Notes: generated by a model from the sequence alone, not told the origin. A DNA stretch of 64,000 nt from Salinibacterium sp. SWN167 (GCF_015864665.1 NZ_JADYWU010000002.1:62001-126000); one strand, 5' to 3'. Positions 23,660-33,347 are shown, counted from the first letter of the stretch. Numbers and translations: made by a program.

Positions 23660-25355
23660 CTCTCCAGCCACCAACTACTCGGTAGCCCTTCTCGAAGAGT
23701 TTGTTCGTCTCGGCGTTCGAGATGTTGTGCTGAGCCCCGGCTCGCGCTCGCAGGCTCTCGCGTTGGCGGCTGCCGAATTCGAGAAGCAGGGACTGCTGCG
23801 GTTGCGCGTGCGCATCGATGAGCGCGTTGGCGCCTTCCTCGCGCTGGGCCTTGCCGTCGAAACAGGTTCGCCCGTGCTGGTTATCACCACCTCGGGCACT
23901 GCCGTCGCCAACCTGCACCCTGCGGTTCTTGAAGCGCACCACTCGGCCGTTCCGCTGATCATTATTAGCGCTGATCGCCCTGACTCGTTGCGCGGTATTG
24001 GCTCTAACCAGACCACCCAGCAGCCCGGTATTTTCGGCACCGCTGTGCACAAGACGTGGGACGTTGAGGCGCCGACCGGTGCTGCTGGCGAAATGGATGC
24101 CGCAGCGCAACTCGCTCGCGATGCGATCGCCGCGGTCGATGGCCCCGTGCACCTCAATCTCTCGTTTGACGATCCGCTGTCGGCCCCGTTCGTGTGGGAG
24201 CCCACTGCAGCAGACGTGGCCCCCGAGCCGGCAGGCACTCGCGAACCCGTCTTCCCTGACCTTTTTAGTGACCTCGACCCCGTCGTGGAGAACACCACTC
24301 ACCAGTCGCCGGGTGCGCCTACGACTCTCGCTATCTCACCGTCGCCCGCCACCGTCGTTATCGCGGGCACCGGCGCTGGTCCCCGTGCTGAGCAAGTGGC
24401 CCGCGAACTCGGTGCACCGCTCATCGCGGAGGTCGCGAGTGGGGCCCACTTCGGGCCCAACTTGGTGGTCGCCTACCGCGAGCTGCTGAACGCCGCCAAC
24501 TTCGGCGACCGAGTCGCACGGGTGATCGTGTTTGGGCATCCGACTCTCAGCCGAGAGATTCCCGCGCTCATTCAGCGTCGTGGGGTGCAAACCATTGTGG
24601 TGCGGCATCCTTCGGCCGACGACTACAACCCTGGCCGTTGCGTTCGCCTCTTCGTTGACGAGGTTTCGGTCTCGGGCGAAGCCACCGATCGCGCGTGGTT
24701 GGGTCGCTGGGTGATGTCGAGCCGTCAGTTGCTCGAAACCGAGAGCATCGCTCCTGATATCGAGGCGGATGCCGGAACCCACGCCAAGTCAGAACTCGCC
24801 ATCGTGCGCACCCCCGTTGACCGGCGGATGCTCGCCGAAGCCGTTTGGCGCGCCACCTGGCCGCACGACCGTCTGGTCCTTGGCGCGTCACGGTTGATCC
24901 GCGAGGTCGACCGTGTGGTGCCGGGCAAGAAGATTTCGGTGCACTCCAATCGTGGCCTCGCCGGTATTGACGGCACGATCTCGACCGCTCTCGGAATCGC
25001 GCTCGCGAGCCAAGCCGAAGTCGGCAATGAGGGCGTCACTCGGGTGCTCCTTGGCGATCTGGCGATCTTCCATGACGTGGGCGCGCTGATGTTTGGCGTC
25101 GGCGAACCCCGACCGCGCATCCAAGTCATTGTCGGCAACGACAACGGCGGCACCATCTTCGACGGCCTCGAGGTGGCGAGCCAGGCTGGCGACAGCTTCG
25201 ACCGGGTGTTGCTCACGCAACAGAATGCCTCCATCGAGGCGCTCGCTGTCGCGTACGGCTGGCGGTATGTTTCTGCGGCAACGCGAGGAGAACTCGATCA
25301 GGCATTGTCTGCTCACCCCGAGCCGACCATCATCGAGGTTCCGCTCGGGCGCTAA
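23640..25355 (+). CDS. menD: SEPHCHC synthase (MenD)
   Basis: 571 residues, thiamine-diphosphate enzyme. N-terminal half: LSPGSRSQALALAA and the catalytic Glu region RIDERVGAFLALGLA; TSGTAVANLHPAV follows. C-terminal half: LGDLAIFHDVGAL and GNDNGGTIFDGLE, the Mg/ThDP-binding GD-x(n)-N pattern. It condenses isochorismate with 2-oxoglutarate. The ATG lies within the preceding gene and has no close alternative; conserved sequence begins about 12 residues later. Confidence 0.94.
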   Translation: MTIRPTNSPATNYSVALLEEFVRLGVRDVVLSPGSRSQALALAAAEFEKQGLLRLRVRIDERVGAFLALGLAVETGSPVLVITTSGTAVANLHPAVLEAHHSAVPLIIISADRPDSLRGIGSNQTTQQPGIFGTAVHKTWDVEAPTGAAGEMDAAAQLARDAIAAVDGPVHLNLSFDDPLSAPFVWEPTAADVAPEPAGTREPVFPDLFSDLDPVVENTTHQSPGAPTTLAISPSPATVVIAGTGAGPRAEQVARELGAPLIAEVASGAHFGPNLVVAYRELLNAANFGDRVARVIVFGHPTLSREIPALIQRRGVQTIVVRHPSADDYNPGRCVRLFVDEVSVSGEATDRAWLGRWVMSSRQLLETESIAPDIEADAGTHAKSELAIVRTPVDRRMLAEAVWRATWPHDRLVLGASRLIREVDRVVPGKKISVHSNRGLAGIDGTISTALGIALASQAEVGNEGVTRVLLGDLAIFHDVGALMFGVGEPRPRIQVIVGNDNGGTIFDGLEVASQAGDSFDRVLLTQQNASIEALAVAYGWRYVSAATRGELDQALSAHPEPTIIEVPLGR

Positions 25356-25414
25356 CGCCCGAGGTCCTGTCTGCAGTCGAGCACGGTTTCGGTGGTGAAT
25401 AGAAGCGTGCCGAG

Positions 25415-25420
25415 TAGCCT
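25415..25420 (+). promoter_or_regulatory. -10 element of the PPK2 gene (leaderless register)
   Basis: TAGCCT ends 7 nt before the ATG at 25427. Confidence 0.55.
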
Positions 25421-25426
25421 TGGGGC

Positions 25427-26251
25427 ATGAGCACACTCACGCCTGTCACCGCCGATTTCGAGCTTGCCAGCATCGATCCGTCCTCCACTCCTGAGTTTGA
25501 TGGCAGCAAAAAGGATGCCGAAAAAGCTCTCGAGAAGAACGGCGAACGTCTCGCTGCGCTTCAAGAGCGGCTCTTCGCCGAGAGCAAGTTCGGCGGCGAG
25601 CGCCGCGTTTTGCTCGTGTTGCAAGCGATGGATACCGCGGGCAAGGGCGGCATCCTGCGTCACGTGATCGGTGGGGTTGATCCGCAGGGCGTGCAGATTC
25701 ATGCTTTCAAAGCGCCGACCGATGAGGAGAAGTCACACGACTTCTTGTGGCGCATTCGCAAGGAGCTTCCTGAGGCCGGGTTCATCGGTGTCTTTGACCG
25801 TTCGCACTATGAGGACGTGTTGATCCACCGCGTGCGTGGCTTCTCGACGCCCGAGACGGTCGAGGAGCGCTACGGCATCATTCAGGAGTTCGAGAAAGAA
25901 TTGATCGCGCAGGGCACGACGATCATCAAGGTCATGTTGCACATCGGCGCCGACGAGCAGAAGGACCGCCTGCAGGAGCGCCTCGATCGCCCCGAGAAGC
26001 ACTGGAAGTACAACCCGGGAGACGTGGACGAGCGACTGCTGTGGGATGACTATCAGGAGGCTTACGAGATCGCGTTGCGCCGTACGACGACCGAGAACGC
26101 TCCCTGGTACGTGATTCCGGCGAACCACAAGTGGTACGCGCGCTGGGCTGTTCAGCAGCTTTTGCTTGAGGCGTTGGAGAGCCTTGACCTGCAGTGGCCG
26201 AGCGCCGACTACGACGTTGAGGCGGAGAAAGTGCGACTCGCGAATAGCTAG
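25427..26251 (+). CDS. ppk2: Polyphosphate kinase 2 family protein
   Basis: 274 residues. Walker A is LQAMDTAGKGG, Walker B FDRSHYEDVLIHRV, and the lid region contains RFEKELIAQGTT-like sequence FEKELIAQGTTIIKVML. The single-domain family transfers phosphate between polyphosphate and nucleoside mono- or diphosphates. The QERLFAESKFG segment and this length match the group annotated as polyphosphate:AMP/ADP phosphotransferases; substrate preference is not decided. Predicted leaderless transcript. Confidence 0.9.
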   Translation: MSTLTPVTADFELASIDPSSTPEFDGSKKDAEKALEKNGERLAALQERLFAESKFGGERRVLLVLQAMDTAGKGGILRHVIGGVDPQGVQIHAFKAPTDEEKSHDFLWRIRKELPEAGFIGVFDRSHYEDVLIHRVRGFSTPETVEERYGIIQEFEKELIAQGTTIIKVMLHIGADEQKDRLQERLDRPEKHWKYNPGDVDERLLWDDYQEAYEIALRRTTTENAPWYVIPANHKWYARWAVQQLLLEALESLDLQWPSADYDVEAEKVRLANS

Positions 26252-26301
26252 TCGGCAGGCGTGAGGCTGGCGGTTCGTGAACAGGAAATGAATCTGCTCG
26301 C

Positions 26302-26346
26302 GAACACTCGAAAATACATAGACGTTCATCTATGCTTTGAGTGTTC
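26302..26346. promoter_or_regulatory. Nested inverted repeats upstream of arsC2
   Basis: Inner arms CATAGA (26317-26322) and TCTATG (26329-26334) around CGTTCA; outer arms GAACACTC (26302-26309) and GAGTGTTC (26339-26346). The inner palindrome looks like an ArsR/SmtB operator; the whole could also fold as a terminator for ppk2. Confidence 0.55.
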
Positions 26347-26363
26347 AATCGAAACGAGGAATC

Positions 26364-27008
26364 ATGCGCACCCCACCTTCTGGTCAAATGCCGCTTACTG
26401 ACCCCAACGACGTTCTTCGCCGCGGCGCTGAACGTCTTGCGGTGCAGTACGGCGGCCTCGTGAGTGAGGAAACCATCGAGCGAGTTCTCTTCGAGTCTTA
26501 CGCTGCGCTCGCGCGCACCGCGAAAGTCTCGACGCACCTCGCGAGCCTCTCCTACCGCTTTGCGCACGACCGTCTCGCTGCTCTCGCTCAGGCTAAGGGC
26601 GTGATTCCGAAGACGGTGCCCGAGGTGCTCTTTGTCTGTGTGCAGAACTCCGGGCGCTCGCAGATGGCCGCAGCGTGGCTGCGCGAGCTCGGCAAGGGGC
26701 GCGTTCATGTGCGCTCCGCCGGATCAGAGCCGGGCGCGAGCATCCTGTCTCTTGTCGTGGACGCCATGGCAGAAGAGGGCATCGCCCTTACCGACGATTT
26801 TCCCAAACCACTCACCGACGATGTCGTGCGTGCTGCGGATGCCGTGATCACGATGGGCTGCGGCGACGCCTGCCCGATTTACCCGGGCAAGCGCTACCTC
26901 GATTGGCAGCTCACTGACCCTGCCGACCTCGACCTCGACGGAGTTCGACGGGTGCGCGATGAGATCCGCGCGCGTGTGGAAGAACTGCTGCGCGAGATCG
27001 CGCCGTAG
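26364..27008 (+). CDS. Arsenate reductase ArsC2-like, with N-terminal helical domain
   Basis: 214 residues from ATG 26364, preceded by ACGAGGA. Residues 1-80 form an all-helical module (three-helix bundle type). Residues 86-214 are a low-molecular-weight phosphatase fold with P-loop C92-VQNSG-R98, then TMGCGDACPIYPGK and the general acid Asp185 in LTDPADLD. TMGCGDACP marks mycothiol/mycoredoxin-dependent arsenate reductases of actinobacteria. No arsenite pump or ArsR gene is adjacent, so the regulator of its palindromic upstream site would act in trans. Confidence 0.85.
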   Translation: MRTPPSGQMPLTDPNDVLRRGAERLAVQYGGLVSEETIERVLFESYAALARTAKVSTHLASLSYRFAHDRLAALAQAKGVIPKTVPEVLFVCVQNSGRSQMAAAWLRELGKGRVHVRSAGSEPGASILSLVVDAMAEEGIALTDDFPKPLTDDVVRAADAVITMGCGDACPIYPGKRYLDWQLTDPADLDLDGVRRVRDEIRARVEELLREIAP

Positions 27009-27040
27009 CTTTCGGCAGCGGCAGCGGGTTGTCCGCGTCG

Positions 27041-28294
27041 CTACCCGAAGGCTTCGACGATGGGGCGGAACTTCAGTTCAGTCTCCGCAAGCTCTTTCTT
27101 GGCGTCAGAGCCCGCCACGATTCCCGCTCCGGCGTAGGCCGTGATGCGCCTGTCAGTCACTTGGGCACAGCGCAACGCAACAGCCCATTCGCCGTTGCCG
27201 TGGGCATCCACCCAGCCAACCGGGCCGGCGTAGCGCCCGCGATCGAAGCCTTCGAGTTGATCGATGATGCGGATGGCGTCGGGTGTTGGGGTGCCTGCGA
27301 CGGCCGCGGTCGGATGCAGAATCTCGATCAGGTCGAGCGCGCTCGCGTGCTCCCGGAGCCGGCCATCGATGTCAGTCGCAAGGTGCCACAGGTTGGGCAG
27401 CTGAAGTGTGAAGGGCGCGGATGCCGCATGCAGTTCGCTGCTGAGCGGTGCGAGCGCATCCATAACGCTGGCAAGAGCGAGCGCATGTTCTTTCTGATCT
27501 TTGGGGGAGTTCATGAGGCTTCCGGCGGCTCGCCCGTCGGAGATGCGGTCCCCGCCGCGCGCGGCACTGCCAGCGAGCACGCGCGCACTGACGGCACCGT
27601 TCTGCACTCGCACGAGGGTTTCGGGGCTGGAGCCGATGAGGCCGTCGACGGCAAACGTGAAGGTATCGGGGTAGCGTGCGGCAAGGGCGCTGAGGGGGAT
27701 TCGCAGATCGGCGTTCTCGGGCAGCTCAGCATGCTGGTCTCGCGCAATGACGATCTTCGCTGCCGCGCCGTGGGAGATTTCGCGCAGTGCCGCTTTGACG
27801 GTCTTGGTGAAGCCTTTTGCGCTCATCTCACCGGGGGTGAAAACGATGTGCACGGGGTCCCCGGCGGCCGCTCGAGGATCAGAGGGCAGACCATCGGAGG
27901 TCACGGGCAGGCCGCTGGCTTCTCCGGCGGTAATGGTGGTGACCCACTGGATGCCGTCGCGGCTCCCGACAACAATGCGGGGAATGATCAGCACACTCAC
28001 GGCATCCGAAGAATCGGCGAATGCGAAGCTGCCGAGGGCGATCAGGCCGGTGCCAGCGCGCTTCACGCTGTCGTGAATGATTGCGGTGCGCGAGAGTTCG
28101 TTCCAGGCGGCCGCGGCGTCGGTGAATCGGGTGGCACCTCGGAACTCGAGTCGCAGCAATTCGCCAATGCCGACAAGGCCTTCGCCGTCGCGAATGAAGC
28201 CGAGAGGATGCTGCGGGGTGATCCAGTCGAGTAGTCGATCGACGGATGCGGTTGGGCGCGTAACACTGCTCAGGACGGCATGGGTGCTAGCCAT
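27041..28294 (-). CDS. menF: Isochorismate synthase
   Basis: 417 residues, chorismate-binding enzyme fold. Late motifs include HPTAAVAGTPTPDAIRIIDQ, PVGWVDAHGNGEWAVALR and a final ITAYAGAGIVAGSDAKKE. The HPTAAVxG motif supplies the metal and chorismate site. It feeds MenD. GGAGAAGG precedes the ATG, so this menaquinone gene is leadered, unlike its neighbours. Divergent from menG. Confidence 0.92.
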   Translation of the reverse strand: MASTHAVLSSVTRPTASVDRLLDWITPQHPLGFIRDGEGLVGIGELLRLEFRGATRFTDAAAAWNELSRTAIIHDSVKRAGTGLIALGSFAFADSSDAVSVLIIPRIVVGSRDGIQWVTTITAGEASGLPVTSDGLPSDPRAAAGDPVHIVFTPGEMSAKGFTKTVKAALREISHGAAAKIVIARDQHAELPENADLRIPLSALAARYPDTFTFAVDGLIGSSPETLVRVQNGAVSARVLAGSAARGGDRISDGRAAGSLMNSPKDQKEHALALASVMDALAPLSSELHAASAPFTLQLPNLWHLATDIDGRLREHASALDLIEILHPTAAVAGTPTPDAIRIIDQLEGFDRGRYAGPVGWVDAHGNGEWAVALRCAQVTDRRITAYAGAGIVAGSDAKKELAETELKFRPIVEAFG

Positions 28295-28409
28295 GGCACC
28301 TTCTCCGATTCTGCCCGTGACCGGACGGCTTTTGCCCCAACAATGTCTCCCAAGTATCAGAGTACCTGTCAGTTGCGGGCAGGAAAGTGAGCATCCGCTC
28401 TGAGCGCCC

Positions 28410-28415
28410 TAGACT
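28410..28415 (+). promoter_or_regulatory. -10 element of menG (leaderless register)
   Basis: TAGACT ends 7 nt before the GTG at 28422. Confidence 0.55.
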
Positions 28416-28421
28416 AGAGGC

Positions 28422-29231
28422 GTGGGTAAGGCTGACATGAACAAGCGACCGGAAGACGTAGCCGGAATGTTCGATGGTGTCGCAAAACACTACGATCGCA
28501 CCAATAACGTCCTTTCCGCCGGAAATGCGCTGCTGTGGCGCGCTGCTACGGTGCGTGCGGTTGCCCCAGAAGCGGGCGAACGCATCCTCGATATTGCGGC
28601 TGGCACGGGCACAAGCTCGGCAGCTTTGCACCGCAATGGTGCTCGCGTTGTTGGTCTCGATTTCTCGACCGGCATGGTCGAGCAGGCGCGCAAGCGTCAC
28701 AAGAAGATCGAGTTCATTCAGGGCGACGCTCAGCAGTTGCCGTTTGGCGACAATGAGTTTGACGCCGTCACGATCAGCTTCGGTCTGCGCAACATTAACG
28801 ATCCGCGCGCAGCGCTCTCGGAGATGTACCGCGTTCTCAAGCCTGGTGGCCGTCTGGTGATCACCGAATTCTCTAAGCCTCCCGTCGCGATCGTTCGTGC
28901 CGGTTACTTCACCTACTTGAACCGCGTCATGCCGATCATTGCTGATCGCTCAAGCTCGAACCCTGAGGCCTACACCTACCTCGCCGAGTCGATTCGCGAG
29001 TGGCCCGACCAGGGCGAACTCAGCCAGTGGATTCGAGCTGCCGGATTCACTCGCGTTGCGTACCGCAATCTCACCGCAGGCATCGTTGCCATGCACCGTG
29101 GCCAGAAGCCTGTTGATGAAACAGTGCTGGCCTCCGTCGCTAAGCGCAAGGGCAATGCCACTCGTCCGATCAAGACGATCACTATGCCCAAGACGCCCAA
29201 GACCTCTTCTGATAGCACACCGAAGCCGTAG
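28422..29231 (+). CDS. menG: Demethylmenaquinone methyltransferase
   Basis: 269 residues, UbiE/COQ5 family. SAM motif I is ILDIAAGTGTSS; the UbiE signatures YDRTNNVLSAGNALLWR near residue 22 and FGLRNINDPRAALSEMYRVL after it are intact. It methylates demethylmenaquinol in the final step. The last 30 residues are a Lys/Thr/Pro-rich tail after the usual family end, of unknown use. It is followed closely by the polyprenyl diphosphate synthase gene, likely one transcript. Confidence 0.93.
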   Translation: MGKADMNKRPEDVAGMFDGVAKHYDRTNNVLSAGNALLWRAATVRAVAPEAGERILDIAAGTGTSSAALHRNGARVVGLDFSTGMVEQARKRHKKIEFIQGDAQQLPFGDNEFDAVTISFGLRNINDPRAALSEMYRVLKPGGRLVITEFSKPPVAIVRAGYFTYLNRVMPIIADRSSSNPEAYTYLAESIREWPDQGELSQWIRAAGFTRVAYRNLTAGIVAMHRGQKPVDETVLASVAKRKGNATRPIKTITMPKTPKTSSDSTPKP

Positions 29232-29257
29232 CGCTTCGCAAAAGAAACCGGTTGATA

Positions 29258-30334
29258 GTGAACCCGAGTGTTCCGTCTGCTCGCCGCAGCAACACCCTGA
29301 GCTCCTCTCTGGGCTTGGGCGAGAAGCTCTTTGCCTCGAGCGATGAGCGTCGTTTCGCTGCCGCGATCGAGGAAGGTCTCAATCAGGTAGAGGTCGGCTT
29401 GCTCGATCAGATGGCCTTTGCCGACGAAGTTGCGGATGCCACGAGCCGCTACTTGCTCGAAGCTGGCGGCAAGCGCGTGCGCCCGGTGCTGGCACTGCTC
29501 ACTGCTCAGCTGGGTGACGGCAATAACGCTGACGTCGTCACGGCGGCTCAGGCTGTAGAGATCACTCACCTCGCGTCGCTTTACCACGACGATGTCATGG
29601 ACGAAGCGCAGTTGCGCCGCGGTGTTCCGAGCGCTCAGAGTGTGTGGGGCAATTCCGTGGCGATCCTCACGGGCGATCTGTTGTTTGCCCGGGCCAGCAA
29701 GCTTGTAGCGGGTCTCGGCGAAGAGGCGCTTCTCTTGCAGGCGAACACGTTTGAGCGGTTGTGTCTCGGGCAGTTGCACGAAACTCTCGGCCCGAAGCCG
29801 GGCGAGAATCCCGTTGAGCACTACTTGCAGGTATTGGCTGACAAGACGGGCTCGCTTATTGCGACCGCTGCCGAGGTTGGCGTGATGTTCTCGAATGCCC
29901 CGGCGGAATACACGAAGCCGGTTCGCGAGTTCGGCGAAAAGGTGGGCATCGCGTTCCAGCTCATCGATGACGTGATTGATCTGTCTGATGAGACTGGCAA
30001 GACGGGCAAGCAGGCAGGAACCGATCTGCGCAGTGGCGTTGCCACGCTGCCGTTGCTGTACTTGCGCGAGCTCGCCGTCACCAACAGCGATGCTGCCGAG
30101 TTGTTGACCCGCATTGAGCGCGACGTGAATGCCAACTTCTATGGTGAAGGCGACGAAGAGGCTCTCGATGCCGCAGTGACCGAGCTCCGCGAGCATCCCG
30201 TCACGAAGAAGACTCTCGACGAAGCCCGTCGTTGGGGTCGCGAAGCTGTTGACGCGCTTGCGCCGCTTCCCGATGGTCCCGTCAAGAAGGCACTCACGCG
30301 CTTCGCCGAAAACGTCGTCGAACGCTCGAACTAA
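29258..30334 (+). CDS. Polyprenyl (heptaprenyl-type) diphosphate synthase
   Basis: 358 residues. First Asp-rich motif is LYHDDVMDEAQLRRG, second is QLIDDVIDLSDETG, both DDxxD, with GGKRVRP before the first. The residues just upstream of DDxxD are small/aromatic (ASLYH), consistent with a long chain product for menaquinone side chains; chain length is not predictable here. Start chosen as GTG 29258; TTG 29252 in the same frame is possible and neither has a strong ribosome site. Follows menG by 26 bases. Confidence 0.88.
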   Translation: MNPSVPSARRSNTLSSSLGLGEKLFASSDERRFAAAIEEGLNQVEVGLLDQMAFADEVADATSRYLLEAGGKRVRPVLALLTAQLGDGNNADVVTAAQAVEITHLASLYHDDVMDEAQLRRGVPSAQSVWGNSVAILTGDLLFARASKLVAGLGEEALLLQANTFERLCLGQLHETLGPKPGENPVEHYLQVLADKTGSLIATAAEVGVMFSNAPAEYTKPVREFGEKVGIAFQLIDDVIDLSDETGKTGKQAGTDLRSGVATLPLLYLRELAVTNSDAAELLTRIERDVNANFYGEGDEEALDAAVTELREHPVTKKTLDEARRWGREAVDALAPLPDGPVKKALTRFAENVVERSN

Positions 30335-30390
30335 CTACTCCCCACTCGCCCGCGCCCCGGGCGCCCCGAGATGAACGGAAACGACAACTG

Positions 30391-31749
30391 ATGAGCAAAC
30401 TGCGACTCGCCATTGTTGGTGCAGGACCTGCCGGAATCTATGCCGCCGACATCCTGCTGAAGGCAGAGCGACAGTTCGAAGTGTCGATTGACCTCTTTGA
30501 GCAACTGCCGGCACCGTACGGTCTTGTTCGCTATGGCGTTGCGCCCGATCATCCGCGTATCAAGGGCATCGTGAATGCGCTGCGCGACGTGCTCGACACG
30601 GGCAACATCCGCCTCTTCGGCAACGTCACGTATGGCCGCGACATCACGCTCGACGACCTCAAGAAGCACTACAACGCGGTGATTTTCTCGACCGGTGCTG
30701 TGCGGGATGCCCCGCTGCCGATTCCCGGAATCGAGCTGCCAGGCAGCCACGGCGCCGCCGACTTCGTCAGCTGGTACGACGGTCACCCTGACGTGCCGCG
30801 CGAGTGGACCCTCGATGCGAAAGAGACCGCCGTCATCGGCAATGGAAACGTCGCGCTCGACGTCGCCAGAATGCTCGCTAAGCACGCGGATGACCTGCTG
30901 CCGACAGAGATCCCCGCCAACGTCTACGAGGGCCTCACAGCGAGCCCTGTGACTGACGTGCACGTCTTCGGTCGCCGTGGACCGATGCAGGTGAAGTTCA
31001 CCCCGCTCGAACTGCGGGAACTCGGCGAACTCAACGACGTCGACCTCGTCGTCTACGAAGAAGATTTTGACTATGACGCTGCCTCCAAAGCGGCCATCGA
31101 ATCCAATAAGCAGATCATGGTGCTCGACCGCATCTTCACGAAGTGGCGCGGCGAAGAAAAGGGCACGGCGTCACGTCGCCTGCACTTGCACTTCTACGCT
31201 GGCCCCGTTGAGGTGCTCGGCACCGATCGCGTTGAAGGCTTCCGGTACGAACGTACGAAGCCCGATGGTGAAGGCGGAGTTGTCGGCACCGGCGAGTTCC
31301 GTGAGGTTGCGGTGCAAAGCCTGTATCGCGCTGTCGGCTACTTCGGGTCGCCGCTTGACGGCATCCCGTTCGATGACCGCCGAGGCGTGATCCCCAACCG
31401 CGAGGGTCAAGTCATCGACGACAACGACGAACAGGTCAATGGTGTGTACGCGACCGGCTGGATCAAGCGCGGGCCCGTCGGTCTCATCGGTCACACCAAG
31501 TCAGACGCGATGGAAACCATCAGCCACGTCATGAATGACCAAGCCAACTGGTGGGCTCCCGAGCATCCCGACGAGCAGTCCGTCATCGACCTGCTGAAGA
31601 GCCGGGGCATTGACTACACCAACCTGGCCGGCTGGCAGTCACTGGATGCCCACGAGATCGCTCTGGGCGAGTCTGAAGGCCGCGCGCGCATCAAGCTGGT
31701 TGATCGCGACGAAATGATTGCGGCATCCAAGAAAGCCGACGCCAGCTAA
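30391..31749 (+). CDS. fprA: Ferredoxin/flavodoxin-NADP+ reductase, FprA (adrenodoxin reductase) type
   Basis: 452 residues. FAD-binding GAGPAG (10-15) and NADP-binding VIGNGNVALDVAR (about 149) are clear; PYGLVRYGVAPDHPRIKGI and VYATGWIKRGPVGLIGHTK are diagnostic for the adrenodoxin-reductase branch. It passes electrons between NADPH and small iron-sulfur proteins. GGAAACGACAACTG lies before the ATG. Placement after the menaquinone genes fits a redox neighbourhood but no direct pathway link is implied. Confidence 0.92.
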   Translation: MSKLRLAIVGAGPAGIYAADILLKAERQFEVSIDLFEQLPAPYGLVRYGVAPDHPRIKGIVNALRDVLDTGNIRLFGNVTYGRDITLDDLKKHYNAVIFSTGAVRDAPLPIPGIELPGSHGAADFVSWYDGHPDVPREWTLDAKETAVIGNGNVALDVARMLAKHADDLLPTEIPANVYEGLTASPVTDVHVFGRRGPMQVKFTPLELRELGELNDVDLVVYEEDFDYDAASKAAIESNKQIMVLDRIFTKWRGEEKGTASRRLHLHFYAGPVEVLGTDRVEGFRYERTKPDGEGGVVGTGEFREVAVQSLYRAVGYFGSPLDGIPFDDRRGVIPNREGQVIDDNDEQVNGVYATGWIKRGPVGLIGHTKSDAMETISHVMNDQANWWAPEHPDEQSVIDLLKSRGIDYTNLAGWQSLDAHEIALGESEGRARIKLVDRDEMIAASKKADAS

Positions 31750-31812
31750 CAGCAAGCTTCGTGCTGCTCGTTGCGGGTTGCAAGCGACGGGCGGTTAGCT
31801 GCAGATGCTGAG

Positions 31813-33288
31813 CTACTGAACCGCTGCGGTGAGCCGCGCGATATTGTCGAGCACTTTGGAACGTCGGGGCCGCTGCATCCACTCATCGAGAGTGAGTTCG
31901 CGGCTGACGGCTCGGTACTCGGATTCGAGTTCGCGCATGTCGGCGATGAACTCGGCGCCGTGCACCATCACCGAAATCTCAAGGTTGAGGCTGAACGAAC
32001 GCATATCCATGTTGCTCGAACCGATGACCGCGATCTCGTCGTCAATCGTGAAGTGCTTCGCGTGCAGCACGGTCGGTGTGGGGAACAACCAAATCTTCAC
32101 GCCGGCCCGCAGCAGGGTTTCGTAGTAGCTGCGCTGGGCGTGATACACCATCGCCTGGTCGCCGACCTCTGAGACGAAGAGTTGCACGTCGAGGCCGCTC
32201 TGGGCTGCCGTTGTGATGGCATAGAGCATCGAGTCATCCGGCACAAAATAGGGGCTCGTGATGATCACGCGTTCTTGGGCGGCATAGAGAAGCGAGTTGA
32301 ACAGCCGCAGATTGTTTTCGCCCTCGAACCCGGGGCCGCTCGGAACAACTTGGGCATCGAGAACGGCGTCGGGAGCAGTGGGCTGCGCGAGTGCCCCCTC
32401 GCGCACGAGAAGCTCATCGGTTTCGCTGTACCAGTCGGTGATGAAAAGGGCGTTGATTCCCGCCACGATGGGCCCCTCAAAGCGCACCATGAGGTCTTTC
32501 CACTTCAGCCCTCGCTTGAGGTTGGAGCTCTTGTTATACGAGGCATCCACCATATTTTGTGACCCCGTGTAGGCGACCAAGCCGTCGATGATCAGTAACT
32601 TGCGGTGGTTGCGAAGGTCGGGGCGCTGGAACTTCCACTTGAGCGGTTGAAAGGGCAACATGACTTGCCATTCGACGCCAATTTTCTTGAGATGCCGAAT
32701 GGTTGTGAAATAGCCGGGGGCACGCAGAGACGCAAGGTGATCAAGAAGCACGCGCACGCGAACGCCGCGCTCGACCGCGTGCTCGAGGGCGTCGAAGAAC
32801 GGTGTCGTTGTGGCGTCGAGGCTCAGAATGTAAAACTCGACATGAACATAGTTTTGGGCGGTGCCAACCTCGGCGGTCATGGCATCCAGCGACTCTTGGT
32901 ACTCCGAGTACAGTTTCGCGGAGTTGCCGCCCACGAGCGGCATCGCGCCGAGCGTGCGGTTGAGCTCAACAACTGGTTTGAGCCAGACCGGCCACGGTTG
33001 CTCCGCGCTCACCTGGTCCATCCCCTCAGTGGTGTCGAGGATGAAGTTGTTGATCTCGCTCTGCTTGTCGCGGCGGCCCTTCGGCAACTTTCTGCTGCCC
33101 AGAATCAGGAAAAGCAGGATGCCGACATACGGAATGAAGAAAATGGCCAGCAACCACGCCATGGCGGTCTGCGGTCGCCGGTTACGCGGCACGTAGATAA
33201 GAGCGAGCACGCGAATTACAAAGTCGAGCAGCACCAAAAACGCGGCAAGCACTGCCGTAAAGCTGAAGTCAATGCCGCTCAGGTCCAT
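31813..33288 (-). CDS. cls: Cardiolipin synthase (phospholipase D type)
   Basis: 491 residues. Two N-terminal helices with the PLDc_N pattern (PRNRRPQTAMAWLLAIFFIPY), then two catalytic HKD motifs: HRKLLIIDGLVAYTGSQN and HAKHFTIDDEIAVIGSSN. It condenses two phosphatidylglycerols, or PG with CDP-DAG, at the membrane. The start ATG coincides with the +1 expected from TAGACT (33300-33295). It is a single gene, ending near the stop of fprA on the other strand. Confidence 0.92.
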   Translation of the reverse strand: MDLSGIDFSFTAVLAAFLVLLDFVIRVLALIYVPRNRRPQTAMAWLLAIFFIPYVGILLFLILGSRKLPKGRRDKQSEINNFILDTTEGMDQVSAEQPWPVWLKPVVELNRTLGAMPLVGGNSAKLYSEYQESLDAMTAEVGTAQNYVHVEFYILSLDATTTPFFDALEHAVERGVRVRVLLDHLASLRAPGYFTTIRHLKKIGVEWQVMLPFQPLKWKFQRPDLRNHRKLLIIDGLVAYTGSQNMVDASYNKSSNLKRGLKWKDLMVRFEGPIVAGINALFITDWYSETDELLVREGALAQPTAPDAVLDAQVVPSGPGFEGENNLRLFNSLLYAAQERVIITSPYFVPDDSMLYAITTAAQSGLDVQLFVSEVGDQAMVYHAQRSYYETLLRAGVKIWLFPTPTVLHAKHFTIDDEIAVIGSSNMDMRSFSLNLEISVMVHGAEFIADMRELESEYRAVSRELTLDEWMQRPRRSKVLDNIARLTAAVQ

Positions 33289-33294
33289 GGGCGA

Positions 33295-33300
33295 AGTCTA
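33295..33300 (-). promoter_or_regulatory. -10 element of cls (leaderless register)
   Basis: TAGACT on the minus strand ends 7 nt before the ATG at 33288. Confidence 0.55.
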
Positions 33301-33347
33301 CCGAGTTCTCGCTACTCGCCCGCTGCAGGGCTGCTCTGACGAGAGGG

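Noticed and set aside
28976-30196. 406-codon minus-strand frame
   Set aside because: Shadow of menG and polyprenyl diphosphate synthase.
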